Assembly (NCBI GenBank): GCA_964016985.1
Contig: OZ024833.1
Coordinates: forward strand, 58,231,463-58,295,462
Source of the DNA: Anodontia alba
Lineage: Eukaryota; Mollusca; Bivalvia; Lucinida; Lucinidae
Direction: 5' to 3'
Length of the DNA: 64,000 nucleotides
The stretch's first letter is position 1. The number at the start of each line of letters is the position of its first letter. Of this stretch, positions 9,575 to 19,708 are shown piece after piece. The translations under genes were made by a program, and so were the position numbers. The notes beneath the pieces are model-generated. The model was not told where the DNA came from, did not search any database, and saw only the letters and a program-made list of their open reading frames with translations.

Positions 9575-9838
9575 AAATTACCACCTTCTGGGATAATTCA
9601 CCAAACAACAAATTGGTGATATTTTTCTTATTTTTTTTCCAGAAAACAGGATTTAACTTTTCATGCGTATTGTCTCCAATGGAGACAATATGCTTGAAAA
9701 CAGGATTTAACTTTTCATGCGTATTGTCTCCAATGGAGACAATATGCATGAAAAGTTAAATCCTGTTTTCTGGGAAAAATAGGAAAAACTATTTCAACAT
9801 GTTGTCTGCTGAAAATTTTACTTGAGTGCTAAACCTTA
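9575..9838. mobile_element. MITE-C copy with internal duplication
   Basis: One arm plus the centre (AACAGGATTTAACTTTTCAT to GAGACAATATGC) occurs twice in tandem at about 9643-9695 and 9696-9748, followed by the closing arm. Confidence 0.65.
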
Positions 9839-9958
9839 ATGCTTCCAATGACACATTAATAAAACATAGCAAGAAAATGCATCTACATCTGGTAGACCTC
9901 AAGTAACAACATGTGTCTTTTTGATTGGTATTCTGAATCAGGTGTTTTAATGCTTAAC

Positions 9959-10466
9959 ATACTGGGTAAAAGTTTCAGCAGACAACATTTAAAGAAATTT
10001 TCTTAAATTACCAGAGAATAGGATATGAGGTTTTCAAGCAAATTTTCTACTTAGGAAACCATATGAGATGTCAATTTTTTTCTTTCCTTTTTTTGAAAAA
10101 TAAGAAAATAATATCATTAATTTGTTGTCTTCTGTTTTCACCTGAGTGTGTTAAAGGTAAAAAGATAAAACTCTGTTTAATGCAAATTAAAACTTCAATC
10201 CATTTTAATCCTAAGTTACTTAATGTCATTTGTGACCTTTCTAGAATTAAGTTTAAATCACTCTTTTGAAACAAGAGGTCACAGTGAACCCTTAGCAATC
10301 TGGGTAAAATTTTCAGCAGACGACATTTTGAAATATTTTTGTCTTATTTTCCCAGGAAACAGGATTTGACATTTCATGCAAGTTGTTTCCACTGTTCTCC
10401 GATAAAAAAAGAACAATTTAATCAATTTGTCTTCTGCTGAATTTGCCCAGAGAGTGATAAAGTTTA
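9959..10466. mobile_element. Two MITE-C copies in succession
   Basis: 9959-10155 (GCTTAACATACTGGGTAAAAG; hairpin eroded) and 10288-10466 (ACCCTTAGCAATCTGGG; AAACAGGATTTGACATTTCA). Between them, 10156-10287 shows nothing else except ACAAGAGGTCACAGTG, which resembles a HEL head. Confidence 0.6.
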
Positions 10467-10469
10467 AAA

Positions 10470-10632
10470 GCAGAGGACTTTTTAAGAAGCATTTAGTGAT
10501 AATTCTGGGATAATTTTTCTTATTTCTCCATAAAATGAGGCTCTACTAATGAGTACCCACAACATATGTTTTTTACGGAGAACTAGAGAAAATTATCCGT
10601 GAATTATCATCACTACCTCCTCCTTAACAAAT
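10470..10632. mobile_element. MITE-A2 copy
   Basis: Left end GCAGAGGACTTTTTAAGAAG, inner TCTGGGATAATTTTTCTTAT, one hairpin arm ATGAGTACCCACAACATATG, and right end ATTATCCGTGAATTATCATC with CTCCTCCTTAACAA. One hairpin arm is largely lost. Confidence 0.6.
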
Positions 10633-10883
10633 CATCTGGGCCCAGTTGTTCAAAACTAACGATGTCATTAGTTAACGATTCGTTAAAATTTATATTGAAT
10701 GATATGCAAATATGCTGAAATTTTTTGCTGAAAAAAAATGTGAGTAGCTTTTGCATTGCAAAAGCTACTCACATTTTTTCAGCAAAAAATATCAGAATAT
10801 TGTATATTGAATCCGCTAAAACAGTTAACGAAATGACCCTTAACGAGCTCGTTAAGCTAACGACGCTTTGAACAACTGGGCCC
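10633..10883. mobile_element. MITE-E copy
   Basis: Ends GGGCCCAGTTGTTCAAAAC and its inverse GAACAACTGGGCCC at 10869-10882. The centre is a near-perfect palindrome of GTGAGTAGCTTTTGCA around 10737-10780. Other copies are at 18518 and 46333. Confidence 0.8.
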
Positions 10884-11039
10884 TGAACTGAAGGCACTCT
10901 GATGATATAGAATAATGTGAAATATTACTGCCAGGGGCACTGGGATGGGAGTTGGCATTTACTGGGAGTCTTGCCACAACTTTTCTTCATGGAGATAAAA
11001 TGTTGCACCAGCCATTTTTGCCGGCCTTGGTGATTCAGT

Positions 11040-11175
11040 CAGACTGGTAATCAAGAGGTTGCAGGTTCGATCCCTGTTGGGTCCAGCAACATTCTTTCAC
11101 GGTGACTGATCATGAAATATTTTCTACGGTCATTCCCACTCACCCTTCCACTGATTCAACAAGAGGATCATGGTA
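11040..11175 (+). mobile_element. SINE1 copy, 3'-truncated, plus orientation
   Basis: tRNA-like head GCCGGCCTTGGTGATTCAG with a perfect B box GGTTCGATCCC at about 11085, then the central domain up to GATTCAACAAGAGG. The tail is missing. Confidence 0.8.
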
Positions 11176-11220
11176 GTCCTTAACCCTCACCTGTGCTGAG
11201 AAGTAGGTCAAGAGTGACAA

Positions 11221-11646
11221 CATTCATTAATTTGGAGGACATAACTCTTAACATATCCATAACTCAAATCAAAATTTGGTGTACTTTAACCTCAAAATAT
11301 GCCCTGTATCACCTCATGGTCTAACTGTCCACCAATTTTCAACTCCATCTTATATGTAAGGTTCAGGAAGATCTGATAAAAACTGATAGAGTTGTGCAGA
11401 TGACAAGGTCAAAAATAGGCAGTTTCAGCAATAAAGTGGAAGCAAAGCAACTCTGAACTAAATAATTTGACCTGGACAGTTAACAAATTATCCAAGACTT
11501 CATCCATGTCCACTTTATCTGCAAGTTTCAGGAAGATCTGATCAAAACTGAACGAGTTATGCTGATGACAAAGTTCAGCAATCAAGGGGACATAACTCTA
11601 AAATTCATGATCTGACTTGACCTAGCCAGTTTTCAGACATATGGTA
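11221..11646. repeat. HEL P0: tandem array of about 166-bp units
   Basis: TTCAGGAAGATCTGATMAAA recurs at 11360 and 11526, with GGGGACATAACTCT and GATGACAA in each unit. About 2.5 units; no terminal head or hairpin is visible. Probably a truncated pearl-like element abutting P1. Confidence 0.6.
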
Positions 11647-11665
11647 AAAAACAACAACAAAAAAA

Positions 11666-12471
11666 ACAAGAGGCCCACAGGCCACGGCTCGCTCACCTGA
11701 GTGAAATAGCCACTGCATATATATATGCAAATCTTATGCAACATTTTTCCAATCCTGTCATTACAACTAATGATAATGAAAAGATCATTTTGAGCAGGTC
11801 TTGGTTTTAACTAAGCAGAATATGTTTATTATTATTGTTTTTTTGCCATATATGGGCATGACAGTCAATGGAGCATGATCATTTGAACAAACTTTCAATC
11901 CCGTTTCAACAGTAGGCTCAACATAAAATTTGGTGAAAATCGGACAAGTGGTTTCAGAGAAGTCGTTTAACAATATCATGATTTCAAACATGCATACAGC
12001 AAAGGGGCAGGGGGAGATAACTCTTGCAGGATAAAATTTTCATTGTAACTTAAAGCTCTTGCCGCTTAAATCATATATTTTAAGTTTTAGACGTTTCAGG
12101 TATTTTTGTCTTTGTGTGTGTGTTCACTGCTCTCAAGGGTCATTCTTTTTATAATCTATTTATCTTCCCCAGAATGCAGGGACTTGCCAAGCTCTCATCT
12201 TCATTGAATAAGTAAAGAAATGATGGCAGGAGAGGCATGTTGCCGCTCCCACTGATGCTACATGTCCTATGTCTCTATACAAGACAAGAGAGAGACAGCT
12301 CAACATGGTCTTCTTTCCCTGCTGGTGCACAAGAGGGTCTTTCTCTGCTGGCATGCAACAGGGTCTTCTTTCCCTGCTGTTGTGTACAAGGGTCTTCTTT
12401 CCGTTTTGGTGTTTAACTGGGTCTTCTTTCTCTGCTAGTGCTTCACAAATTTCCTACTTGCCATGGCAACC

Positions 12472-12502
<31 letters not shown>

Positions 12503-13760
12503 CACGGTCATGAAACACATAAACTGGGTACGGGTAAGCAATCATCAAATGATCATAACTGCCAAATATGGTTCATATCACTACACTGGTTATAAAGAAA
12601 ATGCAATTTAAACATTTACCATTGGAGTTTTCTGTTGCCATGGCAACCAAATCAAGAGGCAGATCAACATAATTTTAGCTATTGTGAATTGCCCTTACCC
12701 AAGCAACATTTGTATCAAACTAGAGTCATCACTGCTTCAGTGGTTTTGAAGTTGTCATTTAAAAAAATCTTTTTTTTTTTAATTTAAAGTTGCCGTGGCA
12801 ACCAAACAAAATGGCCACTGGTCCTAAAACACATACATTGAGAAGACAATCTTCAAATGATCATAACTGCCAAATATGGTGCACATCACTTCACCTGTTA
12901 TGCAGAAAATGCAATTTAACTATTTTCTCATTATAAGTCTATGGGAGCTTTCTGTTGCCATGGCAACCAAACCAAGAGGCAGATCACTGTTATTTTAGCT
13001 ATTTTTCATTGCTCTTATACAAGCAACATTTGCACTAAATCAGAGTCATACTGCATCAGTGGTGTTGAAGGAGTTGTCATTAAAAAAAAATCCCTTTTCA
13101 AAAATTTAAGTTGCCATGGCAACCAAACAAAATGGCCACTGGCCAAAAAACAAATATACTGCATTGACAATCATCAAATGATCATAACTGCCAAATATTG
13201 TTCACATCACTTCACTGGTTATGGAGAAAATTCAATTTATGGGAGCTTTCTGTTGCCATGCCAATAATTTTAACTATTTTTCATTGCCCTTATACAAGCA
13301 ACATTTGTACCACATTAGTCATACTGCTTCTGTGGTTTTGGAGATGTCATTTAAAACAGATCTTTTTTTAAATTGAATGTTGCCATGACAACCAAACAAA
13401 ACAGCCATTGGTCATAAAACAAAAAATGGGTAGACAATCATCCAATGATCATAACTGCCAAATATGGTTCACATCACTTCACTGGTTATGGAGGAAATGC
13501 AATTTAACCATTTTCCCATTATAAGTCTATGAGAGCTTTCTGTTGCCATGGCAACCAAACCAAGAGGCAGATCACCATAACTTTAGCTATTTTTAAAGGC
13601 CTCTAACAAAGCAACATTATTACCAAGTTAGGGACAAATCGCTTAAATGGCTTTGGAGGAGTTGTTGTTTGAAAGTGTTAACGGATGAACCGACAACTGG
13701 ATGGACAACAGACAAAAAGTGATCACTACAGCTCATCCTGAGCATAGCTCAAGTGAACTA
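11666..13760 (+). mobile_element. HEL P1: pearl-like element with about 300-bp units
   Basis: The head AACAAGAGGCCCACAGGCC (a short hairpin) is followed by GCTCGCTCACCTGAGTG. From 12620 to 13600 a unit containing TTGCCATGGCAACCAAAC and CATCACTTCACTGGTTATG repeats four times at about 300-315 bp. A decayed microsatellite (AACCGACAACTGGATGGAC) and a terminal hairpin AGCTCATCCTGAGCATAGCT close it. Head and tail match P7 and P10, but the array differs. Confidence 0.75.
12305..12445. repeat. About 29-bp minisatellite, five units
   Basis: GGTCTTCTTTCCCTGCTGGT-type units repeat within P1, with variable last third. The open frames across it are a by-product of the repeats. An A tract follows at 12472-12496. 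Confidence 0.75.
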
Positions 13761-14136
13761 AAAAAAAGATAAAATAGCAAATGGCCGCGTGAATACTGGC
13801 CTCAAAACCCCAGTTGATTTTATTATTATTTTTTAATGACTGCATAACTTCAATATTTTTTTTTCAATTCATGATCATTTTTGCCGATGTTTATGTTTTA
13901 CATGTTTATGTTTTACAAAATTAACAATTTATTTCTTATTTTGAACTAGAGTAAATCAGTTGCGCAGACTGATTTATTCAAGTTACAGTGTATGAAAGGA
14001 GTCATGTAACAAATACCAGTTATCAATACAGATTCAGATTGCCTCTTTGAGTAGTTTCCCTTTGTACTGATCATGAGATAGCAAAATTAAAAACATAAAC
14101 AAAAACCGCTTGGACATGAAAAGGATATTTAATTAC
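13761..14136. other. AT-rich stretch with nothing recognisable
   Basis: No gene, repeat boundary or hairpin stands out on either strand. Confidence 0.5.
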
Positions 14137-14333
14137 AGGGGTCATCCTAGAGGGCAATTTGGGAGAAAAAGTCTCCCTAAGCTGGCTGACTTCTCCCTAT
14201 CTTGAGCTGAGGGAGAAGTGAAAACGTATAAAAAGTATAGGGAAATCCAAAATTTGGACCAAAATTTCTCCCTGAAATCCTGAAATTGTCGCAAAACTTC
14301 TCCCTATCTGAAAGCTCTAGGATGACCCCTGTA
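14137..14333. mobile_element. MITE-G copy
   Basis: Perfect inverted ends CAGGGGTCATCCTAGAG and CTCTAGGATGACCCCTG. The inside repeats TTCTCCCTA/TAGGGAGAA motifs. TAATTA adjoins both ends and could be the target duplication. A second copy is at 57358. CAGGG ends are usual in hAT elements, but I could not settle an 8-bp duplication. Confidence 0.75.
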
Positions 14334-14628
14334 ATTACTGCAAATCAGATCAAGAAGCTAATGTTTTGCACTGCCAGAACCATGGTATGGGCGAGAGAGG
14401 TATCAAGAATCATGGATATCTTACAGCGATCACTCTATGTCGCATTTATGATGGTGGATCGCATGTGTCATGAGATTTCGCAACCGATTAGCTTGGCAAT
14501 TTCCTTGGCGATTTCTATCCCGATTTTAGTGTCCTATCAATAACACTCGTCAGATTATTTAAAATGTTTTTGGGGTAAAAAAAGTGCAAGAAATACAGTT
14601 AAATATGGTAGTAGTAATAACAAGAATT
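14334..14628. other. No recognisable feature
   Basis: An open frame of 85 codons covers part of it but has no family resemblance and overlaps the MITE-G end. Confidence 0.4.
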
Positions 14629-14811
14629 CCGCGGAAGTTGCTGCATGAAATCTAGGTCAGTGGCACTGGATCACTTAGACACTCCCAGCTGTCACTGCTA
14701 CAGAGAATTCCCTTTAATGCTAAGACTGGAAATAAATTGTTGACAGATGGACAGACGGATGGAAATTCAATTTCCTATGTCACACCATACTACACGCAGG
14801 TGTGACAAAAA
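14629..14811 (+). mobile_element. HEL P2: compact pearl-like element without an array
   Basis: Head AACAAGAATTCCGCGGAAG (hairpin TTCCGCGGAA), about 110 bp of body, microsatellite GATGGACAGACGGATGG, then the terminal hairpin TGTCACACC with loop to GGTGTGACA. It looks like the minimal unit of the class. The same head type begins P6 at 22083. Confidence 0.65.
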
Positions 14812-15106
14812 ATTAACCAGACACCCTGCTATTGGAAATAGAAATTAACCATACACCCTGATATTGGAAGACACCCTGCTATAGGAAATAGACCCTTCTA
14901 CAGAGTTGTGGTAGAAAAGTCCACTTGATATAAATGGTTTATGGATTAAGAGTATACAACAAATAAACTTGCAGCATTTCCAAACTTACCTGCAGAACCT
15001 TCCACTACGATTGGAGCATACTTTGTACTTTCCATGACAATTATTATTCCCAATCAATTTGTTTAAACACAATTTTCACACTGTTCAGGAATAACTTATT
15101 TACCCT
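14812..15106. repeat. R-type repeat, then unassigned sequence
   Basis: AATTAACCAGACACCCTGCT with TATTGGAAATAGA occurs three times in decayed form at 14812-14895, followed by AGAGTTGTGGTAGAA. The same motif recurs at 42495 and 60026. 14940-15106 shows nothing. Confidence 0.5.
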
Positions 15107-15335
15107 AAAGGTATTGGGACATCTTAACTCTCTGGGATTGACTCCTTACCATATGTGTCCTAAAATCATTTTGAAGAAGTCCATTTCACTACCTGTTGAT
15201 GTGTCTAAAATAGTGCTGGACTGAGTGTCAAAAACTGTAGACCCTGATCAGACGCCCAGTTCTGGGGCATCTGATCAGGGTCTAGACGGTTTGCTCAGGC
15301 TGTCTGTCCTAATACTTAAGGAGTTTTAATGGTAA
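15107..15335. mobile_element. MITE-D copy
   Basis: TTTACCCTAAAGGTATTGGG at the left and TGTCCTAATACTTAAGGAG at the right frame the core hairpin AAACTGTAGACCCTGATCAG / CTGATCAGGGTCTAGACGG. Confidence 0.65.
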
Positions 15336-15360
15336 TGATTAATCACAATCTATTCCTTAA

Positions 15361-15566
15361 CCCTTGTCCTGCTGAATAAATTAATAAGCCATGCCTACTT
15401 TTAATTTTCAGCCAATCGGATTACTTGATCTGGATTATTGCTATAAATTCACATACTTAATGGCAAACAGTGCAGATCCAGATCAGCTGGCTTCTGAAGA
15501 AGCCAATTGATCTGGATCTACACTGTTTGCAAAGGCAGGGTATATCCGGGTTCAGCATGAGAAGGG
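15361..15566. mobile_element. MITE-B copy with TTAA duplication
   Basis: TTAA at 15357-15360 and 15567-15570. CCCTTGTCCTGCTGAA start and TTCAGCATGAGAAGGG end. CCAAT block CAGCCAATCGGATTAC near 15410; core hairpin at 15463-15530. Confidence 0.9.
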
Positions 15567-16090
15567 TTAAAACAAACTTTTCAGACAGCACATTCAGGAA
15601 TTATTTGCCAATCTGCAGGTGTTCAGTATCTTCTGTACACAACTCTTTGCATGCTGAAGGTGAATTCAGCATTCATATAATTCTAAGTTTTCCCAGAAAA
15701 CGAGGCTTGGTCAATGTACCGTATATGAATCTGTCTCCTTATTTACAACAATTCAAATGTCTAGCCCTATTTTTTGAGAAAATTACATGTATTTCAAAAT
15801 GCCATCTATCTGCTGGTATTTTTATTTTGCAAGAATCAAGTTAGCCCAGATCAGTCTTCCATAAAAAAATATAGGCGCACCTCAGTTGCCAGGTGGCAGA
15901 CAACAGGTACTCAGATTAAAAAAACAATGCACCAAAACATGTTCCATGTGGGTACTCAAGGAGTATTTGATTGATATTGATAATTCCATAAAGACGTACG
16001 TTGTGGATACTTATTACAAGTGCCTCACTGAGATGCATCTACATGTTTTTATGCAGACAAAAGAAAAAGAAAGATTATCCCAGATGTATT
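15567..16090. repeat. Unassigned sequence with a decayed MITE-A (15985-16085)
   Basis: The A remnant shows ACGTACGTTGTGGATACTTA and GTGCCTCACTGAGATGC. The remainder (15571-15984) has a C-like decayed block (TTTCCCAGAAAACGAGGCTT) and no supported gene, although several frames stay open by chance. Confidence 0.45.
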
Positions 16091-16092
16091 AA

Positions 16093-16298
16093 CCCTTGTC
16101 ATGCTAAATAAATTTAGAGGCCATGCCTACTTCTAATTTTCAGCCAATCAGATTATTACACCCAGGTTTTTGATACAAATTCACATACTTAATGACAAAC
16201 AGTGCAGATCCAGATCAGTTGGCTTCTTCAGAAGCCAACTGATCTGGATCTACACTGTTTGCAAAGACAGGGTATATCCAGATTCAACAGGACTAGGG
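16093..16298. mobile_element. MITE-B copy with TTAA duplication
   Basis: TTAA at 16089-16092 and 16299-16302. CCCTTGTCATGCTAAA start, CAACAGGACTAGGG end; CAGCCAATCAGATTA block; long core hairpin with GGCTTCTTCAGAAGCC centre. Confidence 0.9.
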
Positions 16299-16311
16299 TT
16301 AACTAAATACC

Positions 16312-16505
16312 CTGGTTCAAAACCATATTTACCCTAAATATATGGACAGGTGGGCAGGAGAGTGGCAAACAGTGTAGCCCCAGATCAGATGCCATGAAGT
16401 CCAGCATCCAGCATTTGTTCCAACACAGAGTGATTCAAATGTTAGGACAAGTATGGTAAGAAGTTAAGGTGTCCAAATACTTAAGGTGAATATGGTAGAA
16501 ATGTT
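16312..16505. mobile_element. MITE-D copy, decayed
   Basis: TTTACCCTAAATATATGGAC left end, AACAGTGTAGCCCCAGATCA core arm, and right end TGTCCAAATACTTAAGG. Confidence 0.6.
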
Positions 16506-16525
16506 CCATTGATGAAACTCAATTG

Positions 16526-16595
16526 TTTTGTTTGTTTGTGTTGAGGATTTACGGCCAAGTCAACCCAATGGGGTCATGTCGAGCGCGGTCAGTTT
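16526..16595 (-). mobile_element. SINE1 3' fragment with target duplication
   Basis: Only the 70-bp 3' end (GACATGACCCCATTGGGTTG to the CAAACAAA tail) is present. AACTCAATTG / AACTCAGTTG flank it (16516-16525, 16596-16605), so it integrated already 5'-truncated, as in target-primed reverse transcription. Confidence 0.8.
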
Positions 16596-16645
16596 AACTC
16601 AGTTGAGGGGAATGGATACACATTAAAGGGAGGCAACTATTTTAA

Positions 16646-16851
16646 CCCTTGTCCTGCTGAATAAATTAAGATGCCATGCCAACTTCTAATTTTTAGCCAA
16701 TCAGATAACTTGATCCAGATTTTTACTATAAAGTCACATACTTAATGGCAAACAGTGCAGATCCAGATCAGTTGGCTTCTGAAGAAGCCAACTGATCTGA
16801 AGCTATACTGTTTGCAAATGCAGGGTATTTCCAGGTTCAGCAGGACAAGGG
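16646..16851. mobile_element. MITE-B copy
   Basis: TTAA at 16642-16645; the right side reads GGGTTTTAA, so the TTAA is offset by two bases. CCCTTGTCCTGCTGAA and TTCAGCAGGACAAGGG ends are intact. Confidence 0.88.
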
Positions 16852-16869
16852 TTTTAAGTCTTTTGCCTA

Positions 16870-16945
16870 CATTCTGAAAAGGGGTCTACTCCAAAAGAAA
16901 AAGGGAGCAGGTTCTTTCCTTTTAGAGTAGATCCCTTTTCAGAAG
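16870..16945. mobile_element. MITE-H hairpin
   Basis: TTCTGAAAAGGGGTCTACTC opens and GAGTAGATCCCTTTTCAGAA closes a palindrome. Related copies at 30040, 46090, 47945 and 49735. Confidence 0.7.
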
Positions 16946-17066
16946 TGGCTTGGCATGGATGGAAGCAAACTGGAAGGCAGAAAAGTTGTCACCCTGACAG
17001 AAATGGCCAAAAATCTACCAAGTGTGTCCACTGGCCCCCAGAGGTATGTTTTTGTGCGGAAATACC

Positions 17067-17431
17067 ATAAGAATACCGTAAAAATCCTAAATATTGGGAC
17101 AGACAGGCCTGAGCAAACTGCAGACCCAGATCAGACACAGCAGACTGCAGGATCTACACTGTAACACAATTATCTCCAAACTTATCACCTTTTGTCTAGC
17201 ACTATTGCTTAAGTCAATGCTTAGCACTCTGGGTAAAATTTTCAGCAGATCACATTTTAATTTTATTTTTTTATTTTTTATTTTTTTCCAAGAAAACAGG
17301 ATTTGACATTTCATGCAAACTGTCTCCAATGGAGACAATTTGCATGAAATGTAAAATCCTATTTTCTGGGTAAATAAGAAAATGTCATCAATCTGTCATC
17401 TGCTGAATTAGCCCAGAGAGAGGATAAGATT
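17067..17431. mobile_element. MITE-D remnant followed by MITE-C
   Basis: 17067-17165: TAAATATTGGGACAGACAGG, GAGCAAACTGCAGACC, truncated. 17217-17431: GCTTAGCACTCTGGGTAAAA, a strong hairpin centred at about 17329 (CTCCAATGGAG), and a decayed right end AGCCCAGAGAGAGGATAAG. Confidence 0.65.
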
Positions 17432-17449
17432 TACTTAAATTGTTTGATA

Positions 17450-17560
17450 TTTTTCTTATTTCTCTAGGAATTCAGATGCTGTGGGTACTCATTGAATCTG
17501 CTCTGACAAGGCCATTCCAATGAGTACCACAAGATATATTTTGGAGGAGAAATAAGAGAA
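17450..17560. repeat. MITE-A hairpin, imperfect
   Basis: TTATTTCTCTAGGAATTCAG and GGAGGAGAAATAAG outer arms; TGTGGGTACTCATTG / CCAATGAGTACCACA inner arms. Confidence 0.6.
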
Positions 17561-17959
17561 ATGCTTCTCCGGAATTTCACAAAATAATATCCCAATTCCA
17601 ACAACACTTCCGATTCTTTGAACAACCTCAGTGGCATTAGTCTTATGCTATAAATAATGTATCTGCTTGCAGCTTACGTCACTCAGTACACAAATCCAGA
17701 TAAGCTGAATTTTCTTCTACCGATAAAAATATTGAGGCTTTTTTTTTTTTTCTTACAAAAATCCCCCAAAAACCATGCATTCTGGGGAGTTACATCTGAC
17801 ACATCTCAATGAGACTTTTCTTATATCATGCATGTTCTCATGAGTTGTAATAACATTAATAGGCATATGCTCCGAAAGACAGAGAGGCGTATGCTCTGGA
17901 ACACTGAGGGAAGTAGGTGAGGTCATCTATGAGTGTCCAGTCTGCTTACTAACTCTTAA
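17561..17959. other. No recognisable feature
   Basis: Contains a T tract at 17741 and a short direct repeat GGCRTATGCTC at 17861-17895. No gene or MITE. Confidence 0.4.
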
Positions 17960-18138
17960 CCCTTGTCCTGCTGAATAAATTAGGATGCCATGCCAGCCAA
18001 TCAGATTACTTGATCCAGATTGTTGCTATAAATTCACATAGTAAATGGCAAACAGTGCAGATCCAGATCAGTTGGCTTGATCTGGATCTACACTGTTTGC
18101 AAAGGCAGAGTTTATGTCCGGGTTCAGCAGGACTAGGG
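17960..18138. mobile_element. MITE-B copy sharing its right TTAA with MITE-C'
   Basis: TTAA at 17956-17959 and 18139-18142. CCCTTGTCCTGCTGAA start and TTCAGCAGGACTAGGG end. Shorter than other copies: part of the segment before the CCAAT block and part of the hairpin centre are gone. Confidence 0.88.
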
Positions 18139-18142
18139 TTAA

Positions 18143-18353
18143 AGTGCCATGCAAAATTGCAGCAGACCATATTAGAACTTTCAGTATAATATTTTGAAAC
18201 TAGGGCTATGCCCTAGCAGACTATTCTCTAGCAGCCAATTCACTAAAAATGTCAAGCTTTATTTTCTCCCGGGGGTGGAGGGGGGGTGGGGTGGGAAGGA
18301 GGGTTAGAATAGATAGAATGGTGTGTGCTGCGATTGTGATAGGCACTTTAAGG
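18143..18353. mobile_element. MITE-C' copy, decayed, with a G-rich insert
   Basis: Begins AAGTGCCATGCAAAATTGCA right after the TTAA of MITE-B and ends GATAGGCACTTTAAGGG. At 18269-18303 a run of five or more G tracts of 3-7 residues replaces part of an arm and matches a G-quadruplex pattern. Confidence 0.6.
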
Positions 18354-18517
18354 GCAATTAACAGCTAGGTCATGGCAAAATGACAGAAGCAAATCAATAT
18401 GCATTAGGTTCTGATTACTAAGCATATTTATCACTTGAATTTTGCTCAGCTGTAAAGCATCAAAAATTCAATAAACAGTGTAACTTCCCTTAGAAGAACC
18501 GGAAAGCAACAAAAACA

Positions 18518-18750
18518 GGGCCCCTTTGTTCAAAGCATCATTAGCTTAATGAGCTTGTTAGTGGTCAAAATGTTAACTGTTCTAGTAAGTACAATATCTA
18601 ATTCACACATATTTTTGCTGAAAAAAATGCAAATGCAAAAGCTACTCACATTGTTTCAGCAAAAATATAAGTGTATGTGCCATATTTAATGATCAAAGTT
18701 TTAACAAAACGTTAACTAATGACATCTTAAGTTTTGAACAGCTAGGCCCT
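18518..18750. mobile_element. MITE-E copy
   Basis: GGGCCCCTTTGTTCAAAGC left end; TTTTGAACAGCTAGGCCC right end; decayed centre AAGCTACTCACATTGTTTC. Confidence 0.7.
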
Positions 18751-19100
18751 GGCTGTTGTAGAGAGATGGCTTTTGAAGTGAGGTTGAATATATATTATTG
18801 CATGAAAAGCAGTGTCGCATGTTATTAACAGCAGTGCATTAACTGGCGAAAAGCCATCTATTAACAAGGCAATCATGCGCTGTTAATGCAAGGCTAGGCA
18901 ACTTTCAATATGATCATACCGGGGCCATAGGATTTGCTACCATTACGAGATGTGTACTGCCCGGCCCTAGAAAGAGCATAGTCTGTGGAAATTGCATTCG
19001 CGAGACATCGGTGAAAACAAAACTGTGCAAGAAATAACGCTAAATGTAGCAAATGTTTTCAGTTTTTATGCAATAATAGCAATCAAACATGGTTTTTCAA

Positions 19101-19202
19101 TGCATTAACATTCGCCAGATTCCTAGGGAAGTGTTGAAAACAGCGGCCTCCGGCCTCAGTTTTCAACACCTCCCTCGGGACCTGGGGAATGTTAATGCAT
19201 GA
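19101..19202. repeat. Imperfect inverted repeat, GC-rich centre
   Basis: TGCATTAACATTCGCCAG opens and its inverse GGGGAATGTTAATGCA closes; inside, GTGTTGAAAACAGCGGCC pairs with GGCCTCAGTTTTCAACAC. Likely part of an unclassified element reaching back to about 18790 (ATTGCATGAAAAGCAGTG). Confidence 0.6.
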
Positions 19203-19385
19203 ACAAGAGCTCCGCCAAGCGGGGCATTATCGCCCATGGCAAGTAAAAATATGCAGCACATAAAATGGCTCCTGTATAATTCAGTGCTCCAGATATAAAC
19301 TGTAAGTGGAATTACAAAAAAAAAAAAATTAAAAAAAATTTCATTGGGGCATATCTCTGCTGATATTTGGTGGACTGTAACCTAA
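19203..19385 (+). mobile_element. HEL P3: head and partial unit, interrupted
   Basis: Head GAACAAGAGCTCCGCCAAG with a hairpin to CGGGGC. The body reaches a unit fragment (CTCTGCTGATATTTGGTGGA) identical in kind to the P5 units at 20745-21690. P3 and P5 may be halves of one element split by later insertions. Confidence 0.6.
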
Positions 19386-19708
19386 GGGTCCAAACTGGCC
19401 CAGAAATTAAGGGAGAAGTGACTTCTCCCTCCTGGGAAATAGGGAGAAGTTTGCTGCATCTAGGGAGAAGTGCTTTCGGACTGAGGACACACAACAGAAG
19501 CATGGCTATATTATAAGCTCATATGAACCTTTGGCTGATTTGTTTTTCCTATACTTCAATATCAGATCAAACAATAACAAAACAAAAATAAGCAACCAAA
19601 AAAAAAAATGCTGCAAGAAATTTTTTTGTAAACCATTAACTTGTTTTTTACTGATTTTTTGTTCTTCAAGGTAGCCAACTCAGAGAGCCAACTCAGAAGA
19701 GTATTAAA
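19386..19708. repeat. MITE-G-like fragment and AT-rich filler
   Basis: 19390-19480 carries several GGGAGAAGT / CTTCTCCCT motifs as in MITE-G but without its ends. The rest has A/T tracts only. Confidence 0.45.

Noticed and set aside
12269..12595. 108-codon plus-strand open frame
   Set aside because: Covers the 29-bp minisatellite and an A tract inside P1; repetitive peptide with no homology I recognise.
19386..19480. Third MITE-G copy
   Set aside because: Has the internal GGGAGAAGT motifs but neither CAGGGGTCATCC end; kept only as a fragment.
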